From assembly GCF_018223745.1 (NCBI RefSeq), contig NZ_CP073653.1, positions 735,001 to 799,000 of the forward strand: a DNA stretch of 64,000 nucleotides, read 5' to 3'. The notes under the pieces were generated by a model. The model was not told the origin of the DNA and searched no databases. It was given only the letters and a program-made list of their open reading frames with translations. Both the position numbers and the translations under genes were made by a program. The DNA is from Clostridium beijerinckii (lineage in GTDB: Bacteria > Bacillota > Clostridia > Clostridiales > Clostridiaceae). Positions 35,347 to 44,311 of the stretch are shown one piece after another (positions within the stretch are counted from its first letter, which is position 1; each line of letters opens with the position of its first letter).

Positions 35347-35997
35347 ATGGAACGAGTAAGAGATTGGGAAAAAGGTACAGCAGCACCAATACCACAAAAT
35401 AAGTATGAGAGATTTAAGGAAGCGTTAATTGAATATAGTAAAAGGTATTCTGAAAGAAATTTAATATTATTTATATTGGCTAGAGCTACAGGCTATAGAA
35501 TGCAAGATCTAGTTCAACTTACAATAGGAGAAATAAAAGATGCGTTAGAAAATGGATATTTTTTAATTCAGGAATCAAAACAATACAATCAATGGATCGC
35601 TAATTTAAATAGATATCCTAACCGAAAGAAGCCTGAAAAGCGAAAAGTATATATTGGCAGCAACTTAGAGAAATATTTAAGAGACTATATCAAAGGTAAG
35701 AAAAGAGCAGAATATGCTTTTCCTTCAAATAAATCTAAAAGTGGCATTGAACCAATAGAACAAAAATCATATAGCTTAATACTTACTGAGGTTGGAAAAG
35801 TTATTGGACTAAAACATATAAGTGGTCATAGTCCTAGAAAAACTTATGCTACAAGAATATATGAAAGATCTGGTGGAGATTTAGAAAAAGTTAGAATTGC
35901 ATTAAATCATCAATCAATAGAAGAAACAAAACGGTACCTAGGCATTAAAGAAAAGATGAAAGAGGATGCAGCTAAAATTGCTGATGAAGATATATAA
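35347..35997 (+). CDS. Small tyrosine recombinase (phage integrase family)
   Basis: 216 residues, only the catalytic domain plus a short N-terminal part, so shorter than a standard integrase. Active-site residues visible: Arg in ARATGYRMQDLVQLTIGEI, a Lys region (EKRKVYIGSN), the H-x-x-R in SGHSPRKTYATRIYE, a second His (ALNHQSIEETKRYLGI) and the Tyr. It lies before the packaging genes, far from both att ends, so it is unlikely to perform integration; genome dimer resolution or a packaging-linked role is possible. Confidence 0.8.
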   Translation: MERVRDWEKGTAAPIPQNKYERFKEALIEYSKRYSERNLILFILARATGYRMQDLVQLTIGEIKDALENGYFLIQESKQYNQWIANLNRYPNRKKPEKRKVYIGSNLEKYLRDYIKGKKRAEYAFPSNKSKSGIEPIEQKSYSLILTEVGKVIGLKHISGHSPRKTYATRIYERSGGDLEKVRIALNHQSIEETKRYLGIKEKMKEDAAKIADEDI

Positions 35998-36273
35998 TGC
36001 GTAAAAAATAAACTGGTACTTATTTTATATAGTTTTAAAAAATTATTACTAATATATGTGCCTTAAAAAAGATATCAGTAATCCTCCATGTTATTACCTA
36101 TTATCTAACAAATACTAAAATGGGGATAAAGCTAGTCATTTCAATATCTTAGGAACATTTGCATAAAGTCATAAAATATATAAAAAAATGTGAGGTTTTA
36201 AAAGTTGGGAAATACACCGAAAATCAAGGCATTTAAAATTACGATTGTCTAAATAGAAAGGAGGTGTTTTCAT

Positions 36274-36768
36274 ATGGCAAAAAGCAAATGGAATGAAGTT
36301 AAAGAAAAACTGGCAGATGTTGAATTATGGGCATCTATGGGATTATCTGAAACACAAATCGCTTATAATTTAGGCATAAGTAGAGCGACCTTAGAGAACT
36401 ATAAAAGAGATCATTTAGACATTTTAGAAAGTTTAAAAAGGGGCAAAAATCAGGCTGATTTCAAAGTTGAAAATGCATTATATAAAAAGGCTACTGGATA
36501 TGAAATCAAAGAGACTGTAGCAGTTAAATTAAAAGATATTTATTATGACGATAGAGGCAACAAATGTCAGAAAGAAAACTTAGGTACAGTTGAAGTAACA
36601 AAAGAGATACCAGCAGATGTTCAGGCAATTAAGTTCTGGCTAATCAATAGAAAGCAAGGGCGATGGAAGGATAACCCTACAAGAGCTGAGATAGATAAAG
36701 CATTGTTGGAGATTAAGAAAGAGGAAGCAGATGAGAGAAAAAAACTTATGAAAGAATGGAATGAGTGA
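36274..36768 (+). CDS. Terminase small-subunit-like HTH protein
   Basis: 164 residues with an AAAGGAGGTG site. N-terminal HTH (WASMGLSETQIAYNLGISRA), then ENALYKKATGYEIKET and a C-terminal ADVQAIKFWLINRKQGRWKD, which is the typical pattern of one family of small terminase/DNA-packaging HTH proteins. Since a P27-type small terminase is encoded at 37312, one of the two may have a different role. The upstream 276-bp gap (35998-36273) is AT-rich with no gene. Confidence 0.7.
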   Translation: MAKSKWNEVKEKLADVELWASMGLSETQIAYNLGISRATLENYKRDHLDILESLKRGKNQADFKVENALYKKATGYEIKETVAVKLKDIYYDDRGNKCQKENLGTVEVTKEIPADVQAIKFWLINRKQGRWKDNPTRAEIDKALLEIKKEEADERKKLMKEWNE

Positions 36769-37187
36769 TGATATGTAAAAGATGCAGTAGGTGTGGTAAG
36801 AGAATACAAACAGGATCTAAATGTAACTGCTCTCAAAAGAGATATAAAGAATATGATAAAGACAAAATTAATAGCAAAGAAAAGAAATTCTACTCAAGTG
36901 ATCAGTGGAATAAGATCAAAGATAAAGCAAAAGAGTTATATGAATATATTGATATTTATAGTTATTATGTCTCAAATAAATTAGAGTATGGTCAAACAGT
37001 CCATCATATTGTACCTATTAAAAGAGAATGGGAAAAGAGATTTGCTCTAGATAATCTTATATATCTGACGGAAAGTAATCATAGAGTTATTCATAATAGG
37101 ATGGAGAATGGTGAATATAATGAGGTTATTAATGAATTAAATGAGTTAGTAGCTAGATTCAAAAAAGAATTTGATATAGAGGAATAA
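36768..37187 (+). CDS. HNH endonuclease of the packaging module
   Basis: 139 residues. A Cys4-type N-terminal zinc site (CKRCSRCGKRIQTGSKCNC) precedes the HNH motif VHHIVPIKREWEKRF ... LDNLIYLTESNHRVIHN. HNH proteins next to terminase stimulate cos cleavage in HK97-like phages. It overlaps the previous stop by one base (TGATG). A possible cos site follows 8 bp downstream. Confidence 0.88.
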   Translation: MICKRCSRCGKRIQTGSKCNCSQKRYKEYDKDKINSKEKKFYSSDQWNKIKDKAKELYEYIDIYSYYVSNKLEYGQTVHHIVPIKREWEKRFALDNLIYLTESNHRVIHNRMENGEYNEVINELNELVARFKKEFDIEE

Positions 37188-37194
37188 TAGCATA

Positions 37195-37245
37195 GGGGGA
37201 TGCCGAAAATGTTTTTAAGATAAATTTCTAGACCGCACCCCCAGC
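37195..37245 (+). other. Candidate cos site
   Basis: A GC-rich island in very AT-rich DNA: GGGGG-AT-GCCGAAAATGTTTTT at the left and GACCGCACCCCCAGC at the right, with GGGG..TGC facing GCA.CCCC as an inverted repeat. It lies between the HNH and terminase genes, the normal place of cos in HK97-like Gram-positive phages. The cleavage points cannot be read. Confidence 0.5.
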
Positions 37246-37311
37246 TTTCATTTCTCAAAAATCCCAATAAAAAATTTAAATAGTAAATTTCAAATGAAAG
37301 AAGGTGTAAAA

Positions 37312-37794
37312 ATGCCAAGGGGAAGGAAGTCATTAGAAATGCAAAAGAAGCATTTAACTAATGAGGAAAAAGTCCAGAAGGAACAGCAAGAAGAAATGCT
37401 GGTATTAGGGAAAGAGCAATTGAAAAAAGCACCTTCTTGGCTTATAGATGATATTGCAAAAAAAGAATTTAGAAGAGTTGTTAAGGAGATTGATAAAATT
37501 GATATACTTGGAAATCTAGATTTGAATAATTTAGGTGGATATTGTAATTCATATTCGTTGTATTTAAAGGCAACAGCTGAATTGCAGAATAAGCCCCTAA
37601 TATCAAAGAAAATGACAAAGTCAGGTATTATAACAGTTGAAAATCCATTAATAAAAATTCAAAAAAATTATGCAGAAGAAATGAGAAAGTTTGCTTCACT
37701 TTGTGGGATGACTATTGATAGTAGATTAAAAGTTGCTACAGTTAAAACTAGTAAGCAGCAAGAAGATATTACAGACGAGTTCGGTGATATTTAG
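37312..37794 (+). CDS. terS: Phage terminase small subunit (P27 family)
   Basis: 160 residues from ATG 37312 (AAGAAGGTGT upstream). Family patterns: P-x-W-L-I-D-D-I-A-K-K-E-F-type segment at the start, LNNLGGYCNSYSLYLKATAE, then ENPLIKIQKNYAEEMRKFAS and a DSRLKVATVK end. It binds DNA at cos/pac and recruits TerL. Its stop overlaps the terL GTG start. Confidence 0.88.
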   Translation: MPRGRKSLEMQKKHLTNEEKVQKEQQEEMLVLGKEQLKKAPSWLIDDIAKKEFRRVVKEIDKIDILGNLDLNNLGGYCNSYSLYLKATAELQNKPLISKKMTKSGIITVENPLIKIQKNYAEEMRKFASLCGMTIDSRLKVATVKTSKQQEDITDEFGDI

Positions 37795-39536
37795 TGACTA
37801 TTAAAGAAGAGCTAATTAAATATTCTAATGATTGTTTAAATGATGTAATCCCAAGTGGCCAAAAACATAAATGGGCATGCCTAAGATTTTTAAATGATAT
37901 AAAAAATTCTGAATTAAATATATTAAGTACACCATTTGAGTATTACTGGAATGAAGAAGAAGCTAATAAGATTGTTAAATGGTTTGGATATTTAAAGCAT
38001 AGCAAAGGTGTATTAGCAGGCCAATTTATAACTTTAAATACGTGGCAAAAGTTTTGCTTATGTCAGATTTATGGATGGGAGAATAAAGAAACATTTTTAA
38101 GGAGATTTACAAAATCTTTTATAGAAGTGGCTAGAAAAAATGCTAAGTCACAAATGGAAGCTGGAGTAACACTCTATGAAATGTCTACGAGGGCTACTAA
38201 GAATAAGGAAATTTATGAGTGTTATTGTGCTGGAGTAAAAAGAGAACAATCAGAAGTTATATTCAATGAGTGCAAGAATATGTTAAAGGGGTCTCCACTA
38301 AGAGGCAAATTTAAAATAACAAAGAACAGTATACAGCATGTAAAAACTACTAGCAGCTTAAAACCGCTTAACAAACAAGACGGTAAAGAAGGGGATGGGA
38401 GCAATCCAGCTTTACTGGTATTAGATGAATATCATCAGCACAAGACAACTGAGTTTTATGACCTAGGGTTAGGTGGTAATACTAAAGAAAGTTTATTAAT
38501 GATTATTACTACTGCTGGAGTTGATTTAACTTACCCATGTTTTACTCAAGAGTATACTTATTGCTCGAAGATACTAGATCCGAATGTCGATATTGATAAT
38601 GAAGAATATTTTATTGATATATGTGAAATAGATGAAGATGATGACATTGAGGATGAGGAAAGTTGGAAAAAAGCGAATCCAATTAGAATGACATATGATG
38701 CAGGTATTAAAAAAATACGTGGAGAGTATAAAATCGCCAAAGAAATTCCTGAAAAGATGATTGCATTTCTAACAAAATGCCTTAATAAATGGGTGCAAGC
38801 CAAGGAAAATGGCTATATGAATATGGCTAAATGGAAGAAATGCGAAGTAAAAGAGATACCTTATGATCTAAGAAATAGGGTAGTATATGTTGGATTTGAT
38901 ATGTCAGCGAAGATAGATTTAACTTCGGTGGCTTTTATTATACCTATTTTAAGTGATGAGTTAGATTCTAGTGGTAAGAAAATAGTAAAATACGTTTGTT
39001 TTAGTCATTCTTTTATACCTAATCGAACAAAACTAAGGGAAAGGATGGCAGTAGATAAAGTTCCTTATGATTCATGGGAAAGGTCTGGTTATTTAACTAT
39101 AACTAATACTGAAATAGTAGATCAGCAACAAGTTATGGATTATGTATTAGAAACTTGTAAGAAAAATAACTGGAGAATAGAAACATTATGTTTTGATCCA
39201 GCAAATGCAAGCAAAATGATGATTGATTTAAGCAATGAGGGGTATGTAGTTGAAGAAGTATTCCAAAGTCATAAATCTTTGAATGAATCTACACAAGGAT
39301 TTAGAGAGCAGATTTATTGTGGGAATGTTATCTATACTAATAATCCATTATTAAATTACGCAATGAGTAATGCAGTAATAAAAACTAATAATGGTCTTAT
39401 AAAAATTGATAAAGATGCTACAACAAAAAGAATTGACCCAGTTGATGCTCTATTATGTGCCTTTAAATTAGCACTATATCATGAATTTATAGACATAACT
39501 GATACAGATGAGTGGCTAGAGAAAGATGAATGGTAA
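37794..39536 (+). CDS. terL: Phage terminase large subunit
   Basis: 580 residues starting at GTG 37794, which overlaps the terS stop. ATPase part: EVARKNAKSQMEAGVTLYEM (Walker A-like), LLVLDEYHQH (Walker B). The nuclease part has Asp residues in VYVGFDMSAKIDLTSVAF, CFDPANASKM and KRIDPVDALLCAFKLAL. The Terminase_1 (HK97/P27-type) family. It pumps DNA into the prohead and cuts genome ends. Confidence 0.94.
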   Translation: MTIKEELIKYSNDCLNDVIPSGQKHKWACLRFLNDIKNSELNILSTPFEYYWNEEEANKIVKWFGYLKHSKGVLAGQFITLNTWQKFCLCQIYGWENKETFLRRFTKSFIEVARKNAKSQMEAGVTLYEMSTRATKNKEIYECYCAGVKREQSEVIFNECKNMLKGSPLRGKFKITKNSIQHVKTTSSLKPLNKQDGKEGDGSNPALLVLDEYHQHKTTEFYDLGLGGNTKESLLMIITTAGVDLTYPCFTQEYTYCSKILDPNVDIDNEEYFIDICEIDEDDDIEDEESWKKANPIRMTYDAGIKKIRGEYKIAKEIPEKMIAFLTKCLNKWVQAKENGYMNMAKWKKCEVKEIPYDLRNRVVYVGFDMSAKIDLTSVAFIIPILSDELDSSGKKIVKYVCFSHSFIPNRTKLRERMAVDKVPYDSWERSGYLTITNTEIVDQQQVMDYVLETCKKNNWRIETLCFDPANASKMMIDLSNEGYVVEEVFQSHKSLNESTQGFREQIYCGNVIYTNNPLLNYAMSNAVIKTNNGLIKIDKDATTKRIDPVDALLCAFKLALYHEFIDITDTDEWLEKDEW

Positions 39537-39552
39537 GGAGGTGATAAAGCAA

Positions 39553-40815
39553 ATGGGAGTTATAAGTAAAATAAAGAATACTTTTAAAAATCAATCAACA
39601 TCCGAAGTTGAAACAATAGGAACTAATCCAACGCTAGAACAGTTAGAAAGCTTTTTTCATACAAGTATAGAAGAAATTTCTAACTCTAAATTAACAAGTG
39701 CATCGTATTATGCATGTATGCAAATAAGATGCAATGCAATTGCAAAATTACCAATTAAGTTAATGCAAGAAACTGAAAAAGGTGCAAATAAGGCAGTTGA
39801 CCACAACTTATATAAGCTTTTAAAGAAAAGACCAAATCCATTTACTAACGCGCATGATTTTTTATGGGCAACAGAATTCCAAAGATTAGAGCATGGTAAT
39901 TCATTTTGGGTAATGGGGAATGATATTAAGGGGAATATAACTGCTTTATATTTGTTAGACAGTACAAGAGTTCAAATTATAGTAGATAATACAGGAATAT
40001 TAGATAAGAAAAATGCAGTTTATTATTTATATTCAGATAGTAAAAAAGGAGAATTACTATATACAAGTGATAATATAGTGCATTTTAAAAACTTTAGCAT
40101 GGATGGGTTGAAAGGCACAAGCATTAAAAAATATATTTCTGATGTAATAGCAAATGAGCAATATTCCAATAAAATCTTAAAAGACAGATATAAAAATGGA
40201 TTAATGGACCCTATAATTGTTCAATATATTGGTGATTTGAATGATGCAAAACAGCAGAAAATCAAAAAGAAATTCGCTGATATGGGTGGAGCTAAAAATG
40301 CTGGTAAGGTTGTACCTATTCCAACCGATTTTAAGGTTGAACAATTAGAAACTAAACTAGTCAATAGTCAGTTCTTTCAATTACAAGGGCTAACAACAAG
40401 ACATATTGCTAATGCATTTGGAGTCAAGGGATTTCAGCTTAATGATATGGAGAAAAGCACTTACAACAACATAGAGCAGCAGAATAAAGCATTCTATAGT
40501 GATACGTTGCAAAATACTTTGACTACTTATGAGCAGGAAATGGATTATAAATTACTTACTGAGGATGAGCAAGATAAGGAAGGTTATTACTGGCAGTTTA
40601 ATGTTGATAGCATTTTAAGAAGCGATTTAGCTAGTAGGACAGCATCTTATGTTGCAGGCATAAATAATTCTTATATGACTATAGCTGAAGTAAGAAAAAA
40701 AGAAAATTTATCTTATATAGAGGGAACAGATCAGTTAATTGTAGGTAATGGCGCAAGTATTTTCTTAAAAGATTTAGGAAAACAATACGACAAAGGTGGT
40801 GGTAATAGTGAGTAG
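39553..40815 (+). CDS. HK97-family portal protein
   Basis: 420 residues from ATG 39553 (AAGGAGGTGA upstream; the frame opens at 39526). Typical segments: SASYYACMQIRCNAIAKLPI, LLKKRPNPFTNAHDFLWA, YSNKILKDRYKNG, and LTTRHIANAFGVKGFQLNDM. Forms the dodecameric DNA gate at one capsid vertex. It overlaps the protease gene by 8 bp. Confidence 0.93.
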   Translation: MGVISKIKNTFKNQSTSEVETIGTNPTLEQLESFFHTSIEEISNSKLTSASYYACMQIRCNAIAKLPIKLMQETEKGANKAVDHNLYKLLKKRPNPFTNAHDFLWATEFQRLEHGNSFWVMGNDIKGNITALYLLDSTRVQIIVDNTGILDKKNAVYYLYSDSKKGELLYTSDNIVHFKNFSMDGLKGTSIKKYISDVIANEQYSNKILKDRYKNGLMDPIIVQYIGDLNDAKQQKIKKKFADMGGAKNAGKVVPIPTDFKVEQLETKLVNSQFFQLQGLTTRHIANAFGVKGFQLNDMEKSTYNNIEQQNKAFYSDTLQNTLTTYEQEMDYKLLTEDEQDKEGYYWQFNVDSILRSDLASRTASYVAGINNSYMTIAEVRKKENLSYIEGTDQLIVGNGASIFLKDLGKQYDKGGGNSE

Positions 40816-41530
40816 GTTAAGTTATCTAAAAGTTAAAAATTCAACAGATACTAGTGCAGATATATATTTTTATGGAGATATAGTTGGCGATGAGTGGGAA
40901 AAGTGGTGTGATACAGATACTTGCCCACAAGATGTGGTTGAAGCACTTAATGAAGCACAAGGAAAAGATTTAAATATTTATATAAATAGTGGTGGAGGTT
41001 CTGTATTTGCTGGACTTGCTATATATAATATGTTAAATAGAGCAACTGGAAAGAAAAAATGTCATATAGATGGAATGGCAGCATCAATAGCTAGTGTTAT
41101 TTGCATGGCAGCTGATGAAATAATAATGCCAAACAATTCATATCTGATGATTCATAAACCAAGTAACATGGTATGGGGAAATGCAACAGATATGAGAAAA
41201 ATGGCTGATGATTTGGACACTATTCAAATAGGAATTGAAAATGTATATAAAACCAAGCTAAAAGATGGCATTGATATAGAAACTATAAAAGATTTAATGG
41301 ATAAAGAGACTTGGTTACCAGCAAATGAAGCTGAGAAATATTTTAATGTCAAGGTAATTGAAGAGAACAAAGCAGTTGCAAAAGTGGATTTTAATAATTT
41401 TAAAAATTATAGAAATATACCAGAGGAATTTAAAGATAAAATTCAAAAAGGTGATCGTGACGAACACCTAAAACTAGATAGTGAGTTAAAAAATAAACTA
41501 CAAATTGAGCTTGAGTTGCTTGATATGTAG
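40808..41530 (+). CDS. ClpP-like prohead maturation protease
   Basis: 240 residues from GTG 40808 (AAAGGTGGTGG 6 nt upstream). ClpP fold: INSGGGSVFAGLAIYNML, catalytic Ser in DGMAASIASVICMAADEI, catalytic His in YLMIHKPSN. It removes the scaffold-like N-terminal part of the capsid protein during head assembly. The order portal-protease-capsid is the HK97 standard. Confidence 0.92.
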   Translation: MSRLSYLKVKNSTDTSADIYFYGDIVGDEWEKWCDTDTCPQDVVEALNEAQGKDLNIYINSGGGSVFAGLAIYNMLNRATGKKKCHIDGMAASIASVICMAADEIIMPNNSYLMIHKPSNMVWGNATDMRKMADDLDTIQIGIENVYKTKLKDGIDIETIKDLMDKETWLPANEAEKYFNVKVIEENKAVAKVDFNNFKNYRNIPEEFKDKIQKGDRDEHLKLDSELKNKLQIELELLDM

Positions 41531-41570
41531 TTTTTTTGTACTAAAAATTTCAGATAAGGAAGTGTATTAA

Positions 41571-42746
41571 ATGAAAAAAAGTATAGCAATGAAAAATAGC
41601 TTAGAAAAATTAAAGAATGAGGCTCAAGTTTTATTAGATAATAACAAAGTTGAAGATGCTAAGAATAAGATGGAAGAGGTTAGAACATTAAAGGCAGCTA
41701 TTGAAGTTCAAGAAGAACTTGAACAAGAAGAAGAAGCAATATTAGCTGCACAAGCAGAAGCGGAAAAAGAGCTAGAAGAAGGATCAACAAAAGATTCTAA
41801 AAATAAAACAAAAGAAAATGCCAATATGATAAGAGCAATGTTAAAGAAGGTTACAGGTAAAAAGCTAACTGAAGCTGAAAATGCATTGATATTACCTACT
41901 ACAACAGCTCCAGAAGGAACAAATGGAGAAGGTTATATATTACCACAAGATATAAGAACTTTAATTCAAAAGAAGATAAGACAATATAAGTCTTTAAGAG
42001 ATGTATTGGGGTACATGCCTGCTGGAGCATTGACAGGATCTTTTCCAGTTGAAAACTTTGAGACTGTATCAGGATTAGTAGATTTTGCTGATGGTACAGA
42101 TGGAGAAGATGAAGAAGAAATTAAATTTAAAAATGTAAAATTCTCATTACAAGAAAAGGCGGCATTCATAAAATTATCAAATACATTATTATCGTTAACA
42201 GATAATGCTTTAATTAATTATGTAGTTGATGTATTTGCAAGAAAGGCTGTAGTAACAGAAAATATTATGGGATTAGCAGCATTAAAGTCTAATAAAACAG
42301 TAAAAACTATTGCTGATTGGAAGGCATTAAAATCATCTATAAATAAAGATTTAGATCCAGGAGTATTATTTGGAACTGTTATAGTTACTAATCAAGATGG
42401 ATTTGACGTTCTTGATGCTGCTTTAGATTCTTTCGGAAGACCAATATTGCAACCAAATCCAGCAAATCCAACACAATCTTTATTCAAAGGTTATCCAATT
42501 GCAGTTTATTCGAATACTATGCTACCAACAACAAATGGTAAAGCCCCTATTATTTATGGAAACTTAAGTTGTGCAGTATGTTTTGTAGATTTAAATGGTC
42601 AAATAGCATTTGCAACTTCAAGTGAAGCTGGATTTATGAGTAATACTACTATTGCAAGGCTTATAGAGTTCATAGATATAGTACAATGTGATAACTCTGA
42701 TAAGTGTTATATATATGGAGAAATAGCAGTTGAACCAGCAGCTTAA
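41571..42746 (+). CDS. HK97-fold major capsid protein
   Basis: 391 residues. The first ~100 are a charged coiled coil (delta/scaffold domain) that the protease should remove. The HK97 core follows (YILPQDIRTLIQKKIRQYKS, SFPVENFETVSGLVDFADG, PLFGTVIVTNQDGFDVLDAA-like segments, FKGYPIAVYSNTMLPT). Ribosome site AAGGAAGTG. Builds the capsid shell. Confidence 0.94.
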   Translation: MKKSIAMKNSLEKLKNEAQVLLDNNKVEDAKNKMEEVRTLKAAIEVQEELEQEEEAILAAQAEAEKELEEGSTKDSKNKTKENANMIRAMLKKVTGKKLTEAENALILPTTTAPEGTNGEGYILPQDIRTLIQKKIRQYKSLRDVLGYMPAGALTGSFPVENFETVSGLVDFADGTDGEDEEEIKFKNVKFSLQEKAAFIKLSNTLLSLTDNALINYVVDVFARKAVVTENIMGLAALKSNKTVKTIADWKALKSSINKDLDPGVLFGTVIVTNQDGFDVLDAALDSFGRPILQPNPANPTQSLFKGYPIAVYSNTMLPTTNGKAPIIYGNLSCAVCFVDLNGQIAFATSSEAGFMSNTTIARLIEFIDIVQCDNSDKCYIYGEIAVEPAA

Positions 42747-42787
42747 TTTTAGGGCTTAATGCCCTTCCTTCAGGAGGTGGAGGTAAT

Positions 42788-43039
42788 ATGGATTTATCAA
42801 CAATAAAGAGTTTTTTAAGAGTAGATTTTGATGATGACGATGAATTAATTAAACTATTCATTGAAGTTGGAAAGAAGTATATTACAGATGGATTTGCAGA
42901 ATATAGCGATGAAAACCCATCACATAAGTTGTTATTATTAAAGGCTATTAAAACTTTATATGATAGTAGAGATGATAATAATGATAGTGTTTATTTGAGT
43001 ATAAAACTTCAAGAAAACTTAGGGGGCTTAGATGGATAA
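42788..43039 (+). CDS. Head-tail connector protein (gp6-like)
   Basis: 83 residues, GGAGGTGGAGG site. Pattern STIKSFLRVDFDDDDELIKLFIEVGKKYI matches the gp6/QLRG-type connector family that adds to the portal ring. Overlaps the next gene by 8 bp. Confidence 0.85.
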   Translation: MDLSTIKSFLRVDFDDDDELIKLFIEVGKKYITDGFAEYSDENPSHKLLLLKAIKTLYDSRDDNNDSVYLSIKLQENLGGLDG

Positions 43040-43400
43040 GCTAGCTGATAGATTAAATAATAGAATAGATGTTTATGGAAAAGTTAAATTCGAAAATGAA
43101 TTTCATGAAGAAGATTATCATTTTGATAAGATAAAATCTGTTTGGAGTGAAATAATTCCTACAGGTGGAAGTTTGGCAACTGGCCAAGGTGATACTATTT
43201 ATGCAAAAATAACTCATAAAATTACTGTTAGAGATAAATCTATACGTAATTTATCTAATGATATGTATTTTATGTATAAAGGATTAAGGTATGATATTAA
43301 TTTCTTTCAGCCAAATTACAAATATAAAGATGCTATAGAGATTATGTGTACGTTAGTTATACAAAACCCAAAGGACTTGGGGGTGCAAGAAGATGGATGA
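43032..43400 (+). CDS. Phage head closure / head-tail adaptor protein
   Basis: 122 residues. DKLADRLNNRIDVYGKVKFE at the start and KITHKITVRDKSIRNLSNDM fit the head-tail joining (SPP1 gp16-like) family, a small beta-barrel plug at the connector. The AGGGGG site lies in the end of the previous gene. Confidence 0.82.
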   Translation: MDKLADRLNNRIDVYGKVKFENEFHEEDYHFDKIKSVWSEIIPTGGSLATGQGDTIYAKITHKITVRDKSIRNLSNDMYFMYKGLRYDINFFQPNYKYKDAIEIMCTLVIQNPKDLGVQEDG

Positions 43401-43830
43401 TGGCTTTAATTTTAAAGAGTTAGATTCATTTCAAAAGCAAATGTTAGAGGTTGCTAATGATACAATGCCTAAAGAATCTAAGAAATTTATTAGAAAAGAA
43501 GGTACTAAGTTAAGAAAAAATACATCTAAAAAGGCAAGACAAAAGGTAAAGAAGGAAACAGGTAAATACTTTAAATCTATTAAACGAGGAAAAGTTTATT
43601 ATTATAATGGTAACCTATCTATAAGAACTTATTCTACAGCTCCACATGCACATTTAATAGAGAAAGGTCATAGGCAAGTAACTAAAGATGGGAAAGAAGT
43701 TGGTTGGGTAGATGGAAAACATATTTTCGAAGATACTCAGAAAGAATTTGAAGAACAATATTTTAAAGATAATGAAGAATTTGTAGAAGAAATAGTAAAG
43801 ACTTTATTAGTAAATAAGTTGAAAGGTTAA
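43393..43830 (+). CDS. HK97 gp10-like tail completion protein
   Basis: 145 residues. Basic N-terminal half (KESKKFIRKEGTKLRKNTSK) and the signature APHAHLIEKGHRQVTKDGKE of the HK97-gp10 family. Joins head and tail. Overlaps the gene before it by 8 bp. Confidence 0.88.
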   Translation: MDDGFNFKELDSFQKQMLEVANDTMPKESKKFIRKEGTKLRKNTSKKARQKVKKETGKYFKSIKRGKVYYYNGNLSIRTYSTAPHAHLIEKGHRQVTKDGKEVGWVDGKHIFEDTQKEFEEQYFKDNEEFVEEIVKTLLVNKLKG

Positions 43831-44301
43831 GTGTATATGGTAAAGTTGAATGAAATAAGAACAGCAATTAATAATACTATTATTAATGCACTAAAAGGTA
43901 CTAAATTTGAAGGAGTTAAACCTACAGCAATAGATTTTACAGATGGAATACCAAGGCCATCTATAAGACTAATCTTTGACAATTCTAGAACTGGAAAGTC
44001 GAATAGTAATTTGAAAGAAAGAACCCTAACTGTTAGGGTTTATTTTTATGCTGAAAATAAGGATAGATACAGAAATGACAATATAGAAATGCAAGATATA
44101 TTGGAAAATACATTTTTAGAGGATGTAAAAGTCACTGATACTTTCTATATGCCACTTGTTGAAGATGGAGAAGTTGAATGTGAGGTAGTTGATACAGTAC
44201 TTCAATGCAGTTTTGATTTATATTCTCTTGAGGAAATATATGATGATTTAAATTTAGAACCAATCGAAGAATTAAATTTCAATTTAAATTTAGAAGAATA
44301 G
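43831..44301 (+). CDS. Tail terminator-like phage protein
   Basis: 156 residues if GTG 43831 is used, 154 from ATG 43837 (GAAAGG is 4 or 10 nt upstream). Position just before the tail sheath gene and sequence (NNTIINALKGTKFEGVKPTA, TLTVRVYFYAENKDRYRN) fit the tail-terminator group. Family assignment comes mainly from order. Confidence 0.7.
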   Translation: MYMVKLNEIRTAINNTIINALKGTKFEGVKPTAIDFTDGIPRPSIRLIFDNSRTGKSNSNLKERTLTVRVYFYAENKDRYRNDNIEMQDILENTFLEDVKVTDTFYMPLVEDGEVECEVVDTVLQCSFDLYSLEEIYDDLNLEPIEELNFNLNLEE

Positions 44302-44311
44302 GAGTGATGAT

